From NCBI GenBank assembly GCA_046760105.1, contig JBHIDJ010000017.1, forward strand, positions 1 through 37,152: a stretch of DNA of 37,152 nucleotides, in the 5' to 3' direction. Shown one piece after another: positions 15,397 through 23,207 of the stretch (position 1 is its first letter; every line of letters begins with the position of its first letter). The position numbers and the translations under genes were made by a program. The notes beneath the pieces are model-generated. The model was not told the DNA's origin, made no database searches, and saw nothing but the letters and a program-made list of their open reading frames with translations. The stretch comes from JBHIDJ01 sp046760105 (GTDB taxonomy: Bacteria > Pseudomonadota > Gammaproteobacteria > Acidiferrobacterales > SPGG2).

Positions 15397-16023
15397 ATGA
15401 CTTCATTTCTGCTCTTAGTCGGTGCGTTTGTGTCGAGCGTAGTTGTGGCGAATGTTACGGCTTCCAAAGTGGTGGAACTGTGGGGTCTAACATTTGCGGC
15501 CGGGGCGCTGGCGTACTGTATTACGTTTCCCATTACGGACGTTGTAACGGAGGTCTGGGGAAAGACCACGGCCAGGAAGGTCGTGTGGGCGGGACTTATG
15601 GGCAATATCGTAATGATTGTGCTCATACCGCTGGCTGTTATTTCTCCACCAGCGCCATTCTACGAACACCAAGACGCGTATGCGCGGATTTTGGGTTTTG
15701 TTCCTCGTACAGTACTAGCGTCGATTGTGGCCTACTTGATAGCGCAGTTACATGACGTCTGGGCCTTCCACTTCTGGTCGCGAATCACGGGTGGGCGACA
15801 CCTTTGGCTGCGTAACAACCTATCGACGATGACATCGCAGTTCATCGACAGTGCCATTTTTGTTTTAGTCGCCTTCGCTGGGGTTTTCAGCTGGGAGGTC
15901 TTAGTACCGATCTTCATTGGCCAGTATGTGGTAAAGCTTGTTATTGCCGCACTTGATACGCCGGTTGTATACGTCTTGGTTCATCTATGCCGTGGGCGAG
16001 GACACGAAGAATGGTCACACTGA
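15397..16023 (+). CDS. yhhQ: Queuosine precursor transporter (YhhQ/VUT family)
   Basis: A 208-residue membrane protein with about six helices, of the YhhQ (vitamin uptake-like) family that imports queuosine precursors such as preQ0/preQ1. Family features are VVVANVTASKVVELWGL near the N-terminus, ITFPITDVVTEVWGKTTARKVVW, the central RITGGRHLWLRNNLSTMTSQFIDS and the final QYVVKLVIAALDTPVVYV. No queuosine biosynthesis gene lies nearby. An 11-bp stem-loop lies upstream. The copper chaperone gene follows after 18 bases, so the two may share a transcript. Confidence 0.85.
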   Translation: MTSFLLLVGAFVSSVVVANVTASKVVELWGLTFAAGALAYCITFPITDVVTEVWGKTTARKVVWAGLMGNIVMIVLIPLAVISPPAPFYEHQDAYARILGFVPRTVLASIVAYLIAQLHDVWAFHFWSRITGGRHLWLRNNLSTMTSQFIDSAIFVLVAFAGVFSWEVLVPIFIGQYVVKLVIAALDTPVVYVLVHLCRGRGHEEWSH

Positions 16024-16041
16024 AAGCCCGGAGTTTGTGAA

Positions 16042-16503
16042 ATGAAGAATCTAAGGTTTGTGTTAGCAACACTTGTGGTGCTGTACGCAAGCGCAGTCGC
16101 TAATGACTACATGGTCGGTGACATCCGTATCGAGCATCCGTGGTCCCGGGCACTGCCCGAGGTGGCGCCCAATGGTGCCGCTTACATGACGTTGTCGAAC
16201 CGTGGAGCGGTTGCCGACCGGCTGATGTCCGGCTCCTCACCCATTGCCAAGCGGGTGGGGCTACATCGCCATACGATGGAAGGTGGGGTCATGCGCATGC
16301 GGCCGGTGGAGGCGATCGAAGTTGCACCGGGACAACCAACGTTACTGCAGCCAGGCGGCCTGCATATCATGCTGATGGGTCTAAAGGAACCGTTGGTCAA
16401 GGGCAAGACGTTCCCACTGACACTCAAGTTCGAGCGCGCGGGCAGCGTCGAGCTACTGGTCCCTGTTCAAAAAGCCAACCCCAGCTCTGGCGATGGAGGG
16501 TAA
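16042..16503 (+). CDS. Periplasmic copper chaperone PCu(A)C
   Basis: A 153-residue exported protein that binds Cu(I) and delivers copper, typically to the CuA centre of cytochrome c oxidase together with SCO proteins. It has a signal peptide (about 1-20). The diagnostic motif is present exactly as H75-X10-M86-X21-H108-X-M110 (within GLHRHTMEGGVMRMRP and GGLHIMLMGLKEPL). An SCO-family gene lies 9 kb downstream in the window. It is convergent with the DAHP synthase gene. Confidence 0.9.
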   Translation: MKNLRFVLATLVVLYASAVANDYMVGDIRIEHPWSRALPEVAPNGAAYMTLSNRGAVADRLMSGSSPIAKRVGLHRHTMEGGVMRMRPVEAIEVAPGQPTLLQPGGLHIMLMGLKEPLVKGKTFPLTLKFERAGSVELLVPVQKANPSSGDGG

Positions 16504-16567
16504 ACCACCCAGCAAAACTATTGATTTGTGTTATATCGGCCAACCTTGGAACGCATTAGGCTGCCTG

Positions 16568-17671
16568 TTATGCGTTAGGGCGCGAACCTTTAGGTTGTGA
16601 CGTGGTCTTCAGCCGCCGTGGTGCACGGCGCTCACTCACGGCAGCCGCAAGCTCTTGCAGCAGGGGCACGCTGTCCTCCCACCCAATACAGGCATCCGTA
16701 ATGCTCTGGCCATAGACTAGCTCCTGACCCGCAACCACATCCTGTCGGCCCGCCTTTAGATGACTTTCGATCATCACACCCATAATTTGATCATCTCCAC
16801 CGGCGATCTGTTGCGCCACATCACGGCCAACCTCAAGTTGTCGTTCGTGGCGTTTCCGACTGTTGGCGTGACTGAAGTCGATCATTAAGCGGGCAGGTAA
16901 GCCGGCCGCCTTTAGCTGCGTCGCGGCACTGTTCACGCTGGCGGCGTCGTAATTCGGGTCTTTGCCGCCCCGCAAGATAATATGGCAGTCGCGATTGCCG
17001 CTCGTTGAAAAGATCGCGGAGTGAGCAGCTTTGGTCAAGGAAAGAAAGTGGTGAGGCTGCGCCGCGGCGCGAACGGCGTCAATGGCGATCTTGAGGTTGC
17101 CATCGGTGCCGTTCTTGAATCCAACGGGACAAGACAACCCGGAACCGAGCTCTCTGTGCACCTGGCTTTCCGTGGTGCGCGCACCAATCGCTCCCCAACT
17201 GATAAGGTCCGTGACATATTGCGGCGTTATCAGTTCAAGATATTCCGTCCCGGCTGGAACCCCCATGTTATTCAAATCCAGCAACAACTTGCGCGCCAGG
17301 CGTAGCCCTTTGTTGATCTGGAAACTGCCGTCAAGGTCAGGGTCGTTGATTAAGCCCTTCCAGCCAACCGTCGTGCGTGGTTTTTCGAAGTAAACCCTCA
17401 TCACGATTAATAACTCGTTACTCAGCGCAGCGCGCACGTCCGTTAGCCGCGACGCGTACTCTCTTGCTGCCGTTGGGTCGTGAATGGAACACGGACCGAT
17501 TACGACGAGCAGACGATCCTCTGCACCGTGAAGGATGCGGTGAATAGCATTGCGCGTTTCGTGCGTGATCTTAGCCACTGCCTCTGTTATCGGGAATTCA
17601 TCGTGCAGCTGGGCCGGCGTGATGACAGCAGCGATCGACTTGATTCTCAGGTCTTCAGTCCGGTATGTCAT
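16568..17671 (-). CDS. aroG: 3-deoxy-7-phosphoheptulonate synthase, class I (AroG-type)
   Basis: A 367-residue DAHP synthase that condenses phosphoenolpyruvate and erythrose 4-phosphate, the first step of the shikimate pathway. Signature segments are VVIGPCSIHDP, MRVYFEKPRTTVGWKGLINDP, SWGAIGARTTESQVHRE, GFKNGTDGNLKIAIDA, HIILRGGKDPNYD and MIDFSHANSRK. Several of these resemble the phenylalanine-sensitive AroG isozyme more than AroF (for example DFSHANS and ITPQY), but feedback specificity cannot be read reliably. It is a single-gene unit between convergent and same-strand neighbours. Confidence 0.93.
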   Translation of the reverse strand: MTYRTEDLRIKSIAAVITPAQLHDEFPITEAVAKITHETRNAIHRILHGAEDRLLVVIGPCSIHDPTAAREYASRLTDVRAALSNELLIVMRVYFEKPRTTVGWKGLINDPDLDGSFQINKGLRLARKLLLDLNNMGVPAGTEYLELITPQYVTDLISWGAIGARTTESQVHRELGSGLSCPVGFKNGTDGNLKIAIDAVRAAAQPHHFLSLTKAAHSAIFSTSGNRDCHIILRGGKDPNYDAASVNSAATQLKAAGLPARLMIDFSHANSRKRHERQLEVGRDVAQQIAGGDDQIMGVMIESHLKAGRQDVVAGQELVYGQSITDACIGWEDSVPLLQELAAAVSERRAPRRLKTTSQPKGSRPNA

Positions 17672-17882
17672 GTCTGTGAAAAGACTGCTTTCTCCAAGGT
17701 GTCTTCGTAAAGCGGCTATTTTACTATGTCACCATAGACATGCTTGCTTGAGGTCAGCTTTAGAGCAACATCAAATAAATCGAGGTCGTACGCGAGGTCG
17801 GGAGTTTCCCCGATGGTCTCACGCCCCGAGCACTGACCAGACTACGTGCGCGAGCTCACATTTTGTCCTAGCCTCCACGATT

Positions 17883-18620
17883 TCACTGATCCATTAGCTC
17901 GCTAGCGGCTTTCACCAGCGCATCAAAAAGGCGTTGCTGCACCGGGTCTTCCGCCGCAGTCATCTCTGGGTGCCATTGGACACCGATAAGCCACGGATGT
18001 TCGCGCATCTCGATCGCCTCGATAGCACCGTCGGGTGCATGAGCGACAACTTCAAAACCTGATGCGACGTCCCGTAATCCCTGGTGGTGCCAGGACACAC
18101 AGATGAATTCCAGTTTCTTCACGACTCCTGCTAGTTCGGATTCTTCATGTACCGTTACTGCGTGGTGAATCGGTTCTCGTGGGGGCGCTCGGTGAGGGGT
18201 CATCTCGCCCACTACGTCCGGCAGATGCTCAAACAGCGTGCCCCCAAGCGCAACGTTGAGAACTTGTGCCCCGCGGCAAATCCCCAATGTAGGTAACCCG
18301 CGATGGATCGCTGCCCGCCCCAACGCCAGCTCGCTTGCGTCGCGCTCGCGATCGACCATGTAAATGGTTTCGTGGCGACTACCGCCATAATGCTCTGGGT
18401 CGATGTCTCCGCCTCCGGCAAAGACCAGGCCATGTACGTGCCCGACGAACTGCTGCCATTGACCCTCTCCCGGAGGCACCAATACGGGAATTCCGTCAGC
18501 TCGCCGCACTGCGTCAATATATGCGGCTGGCAGCTCAACCTTGTTCTCCTCGTTACGGGCATAAGTCGTAATCCCAATAAGGGGCACCTTGTTGTCGCGC
18601 TGTGTCTTCACGTCGTTCAT
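17883..18620 (-). CDS. puuD: Gamma-glutamyl-gamma-aminobutyrate hydrolase-like (PuuD/peptidase C26)
   Basis: A 245-residue class I glutamine amidotransferase-like hydrolase. The catalytic triad is visible: C115 in LGICRGAQVLN, H217 and E219 in GVQWHPEM. The segment VFAGGGDIDPEHYGG is typical of PuuD-type enzymes that release glutamate from gamma-glutamyl compounds in polyamine degradation. ATG 18620 is preferred over a TTG nine bases upstream. It is divergent from a glutamine-synthetase-like gene, the natural partner that would make the gamma-glutamyl adduct. The other Puu enzymes (PuuB, PuuC) are not in the window, so the substrate is uncertain. Confidence 0.85.
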   Translation of the reverse strand: MNDVKTQRDNKVPLIGITTYARNEENKVELPAAYIDAVRRADGIPVLVPPGEGQWQQFVGHVHGLVFAGGGDIDPEHYGGSRHETIYMVDRERDASELALGRAAIHRGLPTLGICRGAQVLNVALGGTLFEHLPDVVGEMTPHRAPPREPIHHAVTVHEESELAGVVKKLEFICVSWHHQGLRDVASGFEVVAHAPDGAIEAIEMREHPWLIGVQWHPEMTAAEDPVQQRLFDALVKAASELMDQ

Positions 18621-18657
18621 TTCAGACAAAATTACCGTTGCCGTCTCTAATCAAACG

Positions 18658-18676
18658 TGGGATATATATTATCCCA
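18658..18676. promoter_or_regulatory. Palindrome between the divergent puuD and GS-like genes
   Basis: TGGGATA and TATCCCA form a perfect 7-bp inverted repeat around TATAT. It lies centrally between the divergent genes, 38 bases from puuD and 68 from the synthetase gene. The AT-rich core contains -10-like sequence. It looks like an operator controlling both genes; the regulator is not encoded nearby. Confidence 0.5.
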
Positions 18677-18743
18677 TGTGACCCTCTTGCACGATGATGG
18701 GTCGCAAAAATAATTTTAACGAGATTAGGCCTCGGAGGGTGCC

Positions 18744-20111
18744 ATGGAGCCGAAAGATGTTCACACTACAGCTGATGCCAAAACGATTGTCGAGCAACGC
18801 AACCTTTCGCATGTCAAGGTCGGCGTGTTCGATATCGATGGGGTCCTGCGTGGCAAATACATGTCACGGGAAAAGTTCTTTTCGGCGCTGGAGAAAGGTT
18901 TTGGTTTTTGTGATGTCGTGCTGGGCTGGGACTCGTATGACCAGCTCTACGACAACGTGACCTTCACTGGGTGGCATACCGGCTATCCCGATGCCCCGGT
19001 GCGCATCCTACCAGAGAGTTGCCGCCCTTTACCCTTTGAGGGCGACATGCTGTTTTTCCTCGGAGAGTTCGCGCCGCCGGCAGAATCACTGTGTCCCCGC
19101 GGCGTCCTTACGCGGGTGCTGGAGAAGACGCGCACGATGGGCCTTGAATCCTATGGTGCGTTTGAGTACGAGTTCTTCCTCTTCGAGGAGACACCGCATT
19201 CCGTGCGCGAAAAAAAGTACCGCGATCTAAAGCCGCTTGCACCGGGTTTCTTCGGGTACTCGGTGCTGCGCAACTCTGCGTATGCGGAGTTCTATCACGC
19301 ACTGCTTTCGATTTGCGAGCAGATGGACTTTGGTCTTGAGGGCTTACACGAGGAAACGGGCCCCGGAGTGCTAGAAGCATCGATCGCTGTCGATGAGGCG
19401 GAGGCCGCTGCCGACAAGGCGGCCCTGTTCAAGACATTTACCAAGGTCGTGGCCCAACGCAACAACCTGATCGCGACGTTTATGGCCAAGTGGTCGCCCG
19501 ACTGGCCGGGCCAGAGCGGCCATATTCACATGTCGCTTAAGGACATGCAGGGCCAAGCTGTCTTCCACGACCCCAAGCAGCCGCACAACATGACCGAGAT
19601 ACAACGTCATTTCGTGGCTGGCCAACAACGCCTCATGCCCGAGCTGCTCGCCATGATCGCGCCCACGATCAACTCGTTCACCCGACTTATTCCCGGTTTT
19701 TGGGCGCCGACCGAGGCGAGCTGGGGCATCGACAACCGTACTTGCGCATTACGTGTCATTCCCGGCAGTGCGAAGGCGCAACGCGTGGAATACCGCATCG
19801 CCGCCGCCGATGCCAATCCATATATTGCCCTGGCGGCAGCGCTGGCTTCTGGGCTTTACGGCATCGAGCAGAAGCTCGAACCGGAGCCGGCGGTTGAGGG
19901 CAATGCCTATGAAAAGAAGTTCCCCAAGCGGTTGCAGCTCCCCGCCACCTTATGGGAGGCGGCGCAGCGACTCAAGGCCTCGAAGATGGCGCGAGAGTGG
20001 TTTGGCGACGCCTTCGTGGATCACTATGCGGCCACCCGTGAATGGGAAGAGCGTGAGTTCCGCAAGCACATTACCGATTGGGAGATGGAGCGCTATTTCG
20101 AGATCATCTGA
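18744..20111 (+). CDS. Glutamine synthetase family protein (gamma-glutamylamine synthetase-like)
   Basis: A 455-residue member of the glutamine synthetase superfamily. It carries the beta-grasp N-terminal domain (VKVGVFDIDGVLRGKYMSREKF) and catalytic landmarks: the acidic YEFFLFEE, EETGPGVLEASI, the ATP/metal loop GQSGHIHMSL, and NSFTRLIPGFWAPTEASWGIDNRTCALRV. It is closer to PuuA/GlnT-type enzymes that ligate glutamate to amines than to housekeeping GlnA; the adenylylation region of GlnA is not evident. A CGGAGGG Shine-Dalgarno precedes the ATG. The divergent PuuD-like hydrolase supports a gamma-glutamylation pathway for polyamines, ethanolamine or another amine. Confidence 0.87.
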   Translation: MEPKDVHTTADAKTIVEQRNLSHVKVGVFDIDGVLRGKYMSREKFFSALEKGFGFCDVVLGWDSYDQLYDNVTFTGWHTGYPDAPVRILPESCRPLPFEGDMLFFLGEFAPPAESLCPRGVLTRVLEKTRTMGLESYGAFEYEFFLFEETPHSVREKKYRDLKPLAPGFFGYSVLRNSAYAEFYHALLSICEQMDFGLEGLHEETGPGVLEASIAVDEAEAAADKAALFKTFTKVVAQRNNLIATFMAKWSPDWPGQSGHIHMSLKDMQGQAVFHDPKQPHNMTEIQRHFVAGQQRLMPELLAMIAPTINSFTRLIPGFWAPTEASWGIDNRTCALRVIPGSAKAQRVEYRIAAADANPYIALAAALASGLYGIEQKLEPEPAVEGNAYEKKFPKRLQLPATLWEAAQRLKASKMAREWFGDAFVDHYAATREWEEREFRKHITDWEMERYFEII

Positions 20112-20118
20112 ATAAATC

Positions 20119-20153
20119 AGATACAAGATACAAGGGACAAGATACAAGAAAAA
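20119..20153 (+). repeat. Heptad tandem repeat (AGATACA)
   Basis: Five consecutive 7-base units: AGATACA, AGATACA, AGGGACA, AGATACA, AGAAAAA. They lie seven bases after the GS-like stop codon. The unit resembles the heptads at 12388-12469, so the same repeat class occurs twice, both times just downstream of genes. Confidence 0.7.
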
Positions 20154-20372
20154 CCAAGCCCGAGATCCATACTGCAAGGATGTCGACTCGCTCCTCCTGT
20201 GGTTTGGCAGCCGGGACCCGTTGGTCGTAGTGTTACGGTTCGTTGCAACCATGTGTTAGGATGGATAACCCATAAAAAGCAGGTCCCGTCCAATCGCGTA
20301 ATAAGTATCTGAAAATATTCGCCTTTTTCTTCGAGCAACAGCGAACTTTGCGTTAGGTGAGGACGAGTCTGT

Positions 20373-20389
20373 CACCGGCGCGGCCGGTG
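20373..20389 (+). promoter_or_regulatory. GC-rich hairpin in the acs leader
   Basis: CACCGGC and GCCGGTG form a perfect 7-bp stem around GCG. It lies about 47 bases before the acs ATG with no T-run, so it is either a leader structure or a weak terminator of upstream transcription. Confidence 0.4.
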
Positions 20390-20435
20390 TGGGGGTCCGC
20401 CTGTTCGCTATCTTTCATTTGAAGGAGAATGGGTT

Positions 20436-22466
20436 ATGACAGAAAAAGATGTTGAAGTATCAGAAGCGCAAATTGCCGTTCACTGGCAGGAGGAAGGATA
20501 TTACCACCCTTCGAAAAAGTTCATTGCCCAGGCGAACATGACAGATGAAAGCATTTACGATCGGTTTAGCCTGGAGAACTTTCCCGAGTGCTTCAAGGAA
20601 TACGCGGACCTGCTGGATTGGTACAAGTACTGGGAAAAAACGCTAGATAGCAGTAACCCGCCTTTCTGGAAATGGTTTGTCGGGGGTGAGCTCAATGCAT
20701 GTTTCAACTGCGTCGACAGGCATCTCGCGAAGCATAAGAACAAGACCGCCATCCACTTCGTACCGGAACCTGAAGATGAGCGTATCGAGCATGTGACCTA
20801 CCAGGAGCTCTTTATCAGAGTCAACGAGTTTGCGGCGCTTCTTCGCGACTTCGCCGGCCTGAAGAGAGGAGACCGGGTGACGCTTCATATGCCGATGACG
20901 CCAGAGCTGCCCATCACGATGCTCGCCTGCGCCAGGCTCGGCGTGATTCATTCGCAGGTATTCGCAGGTTTCAGCGGCAAGGCCTGCGCGGATCGAATCG
21001 TAGACTCGGGAAGCCGTGTGCTCGTTACCGTGGATGGCTACTATCGCAGTGGCAAGCTCCTGGATCACAAGGAAAAGGCCGATATCGCGGTCGAGGAGGC
21101 GAAGAAAGAGGGCCATAAGGTCGATAAGGTTCTCGTGTGGCAACGTTATCCAGGAAAATATTCAAGCCCGACACCGCTGGTCGATGGCCAGGATTACATT
21201 GTCAACGATCTGCTGAAGGATTACCGCGGGAAGAAGGTTGAACCGGAGCGCATGAAGGCGGAGGAACCGCTCTTTCTCATGTACACCAGCGGTACCACGG
21301 GCAAGCCCAAAGGTTCGCAGCATAGCACCGGCGGCTATCTGGCCTATGTAACGGGGACGTCGAAGTATGTACAGGACATTCATCCAGAGGATGTCTACTG
21401 GTGTATGGCGGATATCGGCTGGATAACTGGTCACTCTTACATCGTCTACGGCCCTTTGGCCGTGTGTGCCTCCTCGGTCGTGTACGAAGGATTGCCGAAT
21501 TATCCCGATGCCGGGCGGCCATGGCGGATTGCAGAAGACCTTGATGTAAATATCTTTCACACGTCACCCACGGCGATCCGGGCTTTGAGAAAGGTCGGGG
21601 CTGATGAGCCGCCGAAGTACAACTATCACTTCAAGCATATGACCACCGTGGGCGAACCGATCGAGCCCGAGGTGTGGAAGTGGTATTACGAGGTCGTTGG
21701 CAAAGGCGAGGCGGCTGTCGTCGATACGTGGTGGCAGACGGAGACCGGCGGTTTTCTTTGCAGCACGATGCCGGCTATAAGCCCGATGAAACCTGGTAGC
21801 GCTGGTCCAGGCGTGCCCGGTATCCATCCGATCATCTTTGATGAGGACGGAAAGGAGATTCCTCGTGGTGCCGGCAAAGCGGGTAACATCTGCATTCAGA
21901 ACCCCTGGCCCGGCATCATGCAGACCATATGGGGGGACCCTGATCGCTTCGTCGAGGTGTACTACGCGCGGTACTGCAAGGACAAGAACAGCAAGGACTG
22001 GCGCGACTGGCCCTACATGGCCGGTGACGGGGCGGTTGAGTCTCCCGACGGGTACTATCGTATCCTTGGCCGCATCGATGATGTCATCAACGTCGCCGGT
22101 CATCGGTTGGGAACCAAGGAGCTCGAGTCGGCCGCATTGGTTGTGCCGGAGGTGGCGGAATCGGCGGTGGTCGCACTTCAGGATAAGATCAAAGGCATCG
22201 TACCCGATCTGTATGTTTCCCTAAAACCCGGGATCGACGCGTCTGAAGATCTACGTAAAAAGGTTTCAGAAACCGTTGTTAAGGAGATCGGCCCCATTGC
22301 AAGGCCGAAAAATGTATGGATTGTGCCGGATATGCCCAAGACGCGGTCCGGAAAGATTATGCGGCGGGTGCTGGCAGCGATCTCCAATGAAAAGGATGTG
22401 GGGGACATAACGACGCTGGCAAACCCTGAAGTTGTGGAACAAATCCGGGATCTGGAAAAGGCATAG
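20436..22466 (+). CDS. acs: Acetyl-CoA synthetase
   Basis: A 676-residue AMP-forming acetate:CoA ligase (EC 6.2.1.1) that activates acetate through acetyl-AMP. The P-loop is MYTSGTTGKPKG. VVDTWWQTETGG carries the tryptophan that restricts the pocket to acetate and separates Acs from propionyl-CoA synthetase. The hinge is GRIDDVINVAGHRLGT. The C-terminal catalytic lysine is K640 in PKTRSGKIMRR, the site acetylated in well-studied homologues and reset by CobB. A clear AAGGAG precedes the ATG and a strong terminator follows. The cobB gene is about 2 kb downstream. It is a monocistronic unit. Confidence 0.95.
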   Translation: MTEKDVEVSEAQIAVHWQEEGYYHPSKKFIAQANMTDESIYDRFSLENFPECFKEYADLLDWYKYWEKTLDSSNPPFWKWFVGGELNACFNCVDRHLAKHKNKTAIHFVPEPEDERIEHVTYQELFIRVNEFAALLRDFAGLKRGDRVTLHMPMTPELPITMLACARLGVIHSQVFAGFSGKACADRIVDSGSRVLVTVDGYYRSGKLLDHKEKADIAVEEAKKEGHKVDKVLVWQRYPGKYSSPTPLVDGQDYIVNDLLKDYRGKKVEPERMKAEEPLFLMYTSGTTGKPKGSQHSTGGYLAYVTGTSKYVQDIHPEDVYWCMADIGWITGHSYIVYGPLAVCASSVVYEGLPNYPDAGRPWRIAEDLDVNIFHTSPTAIRALRKVGADEPPKYNYHFKHMTTVGEPIEPEVWKWYYEVVGKGEAAVVDTWWQTETGGFLCSTMPAISPMKPGSAGPGVPGIHPIIFDEDGKEIPRGAGKAGNICIQNPWPGIMQTIWGDPDRFVEVYYARYCKDKNSKDWRDWPYMAGDGAVESPDGYYRILGRIDDVINVAGHRLGTKELESAALVVPEVAESAVVALQDKIKGIVPDLYVSLKPGIDASEDLRKKVSETVVKEIGPIARPKNVWIVPDMPKTRSGKIMRRVLAAISNEKDVGDITTLANPEVVEQIRDLEKA

Positions 22467-22490
22467 AAGTACACCGATAGAAATATCCTT

Positions 22491-22520
22491 ACCGGCCGCC
22501 TGAGGCGGCCGGTTCTTTGT
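22491..22520 (+). terminator. Rho-independent terminator after acs
   Basis: ACCGGCCGCC (22491-22500) and GGCGGCCGGT (22504-22513) form a perfect 10-bp GC-rich stem with a TGA loop. It is followed by TTCTTTGT. It begins 24 bases after the acs stop. Confidence 0.88.
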
Positions 22521-22573
22521 CTGCAAACCTACGATCCACCCTGCAGACCGTACAGTCATTACTTGTAGGCGGG

Positions 22574-22807
22574 ATGAGCAAGCCAGACCTTCGCATCTCG
22601 GTTGCGTGTTACGCAGGGTATCGAGGGGACGAAACCCCGCAACGGTTTTCTATCGGTGAACGAGACGTTATGGTCGTAGAGGTCCTGGACCGTTGGCTTG
22701 CTTCCGATCATCGATATTTCAAAGTGCGCGGTGATGACGACGGTGTTTATATTCTCCGTCATGAGGTTAACGCAGATCGTTGGGAACTCACTATGTTTGC
22801 GCGTTGA
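22574..22807 (+). CDS. Small conserved hypothetical protein
   Basis: 77 residues. The pattern CYAGYRGDETPQRFSIGERDVMVVEV, LDRWLASDHRYFKVRGDDDGVYILRH and WELTMF matches a small soluble protein I recall as widespread in Proteobacteria, without known function. The ATG at 22574 follows GGCGGG and excludes an upstream extension that overlaps the acs terminator. It lies alone between the terminator and a weak hairpin. Confidence 0.75.
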   Translation: MSKPDLRISVACYAGYRGDETPQRFSIGERDVMVVEVLDRWLASDHRYFKVRGDDDGVYILRHEVNADRWELTMFAR

Positions 22808-22833
22808 ACACCGCGGATCCGATCCGTTGGTGT
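22808..22833 (+). terminator. Possible weak terminator hairpin
   Basis: ACACC and CGGAT pair with ATCCG and GGTGT across a small internal bulge, with a CCG loop. It starts right after the 77-residue gene's stop. No T-run follows, so termination is uncertain. Confidence 0.3.
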
Positions 22834-22895
22834 CGTGTGCTACCATCGTTTACTCGTGATCGGTAGAAAAACATTATCACGCGGAGGATAGGTAT

Positions 22896-23057
22896 ATGGC
22901 GCTTAAGGCAGTAGTCTTGAACCTGGCACATAATGTGGTCTACTTCGCCAAGCTCTTGAAGGACAACCCGATTCCGACGAATCTGAAGCAACTCATCGCG
23001 GAGGCACAGGAAGCCAGTCAGGATGTCTGTCCGCCTCGCCATGGGGGCGGAGCTTAG
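22896..23057 (+). CDS. Small 53-residue hypothetical protein
   Basis: An ATG at 22896 with an excellent Shine-Dalgarno (GGAGGA, 22883-22888, seven bases away) opens a 53-codon frame. The product (MALKAVVLNLAHNVVYFAKL and so on) looks like two amphipathic helices, with a single cysteine and a glycine-rich tail. No family is recognised. The ribosome-binding site is the main support. Confidence 0.5.
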   Translation: MALKAVVLNLAHNVVYFAKLLKDNPIPTNLKQLIAEAQEASQDVCPPRHGGGA

Positions 23058-23207
23058 CGCCGTCCCAAAATCGTGCCGAAAGACGGTTTGGCAGCGCTGC
23101 GCACTGGGTGACCCGTGTACTGCCGCCACGTCGGTTGAAGATCGATAGCGCCTCGTGCGGGTAGCTCCAGCGAACCGACACAAGGGATGGATTAACACTC
23201 AGCTAAC

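Larger units (their letters stand above)
20112..20435. other. Intergenic leader region upstream of acs
   Basis: It holds a heptad tandem repeat next to the synthetase stop (listed separately) and a GC-rich hairpin (CACCGGC/GCCGGTG, 20373-20389). The AAGGAG Shine-Dalgarno of acs is near 20420. No convincing -35/-10 or -24/-12 promoter could be picked out by eye. Confidence 0.4.

Noticed and set aside
16550..16576. AACGCAT/ATGCGTT inverted repeat at the end of the DAHP synthase gene
   Set aside because: It overlaps the stop codon, has a 13-base loop and no T-run, so a terminator role is not convincing.
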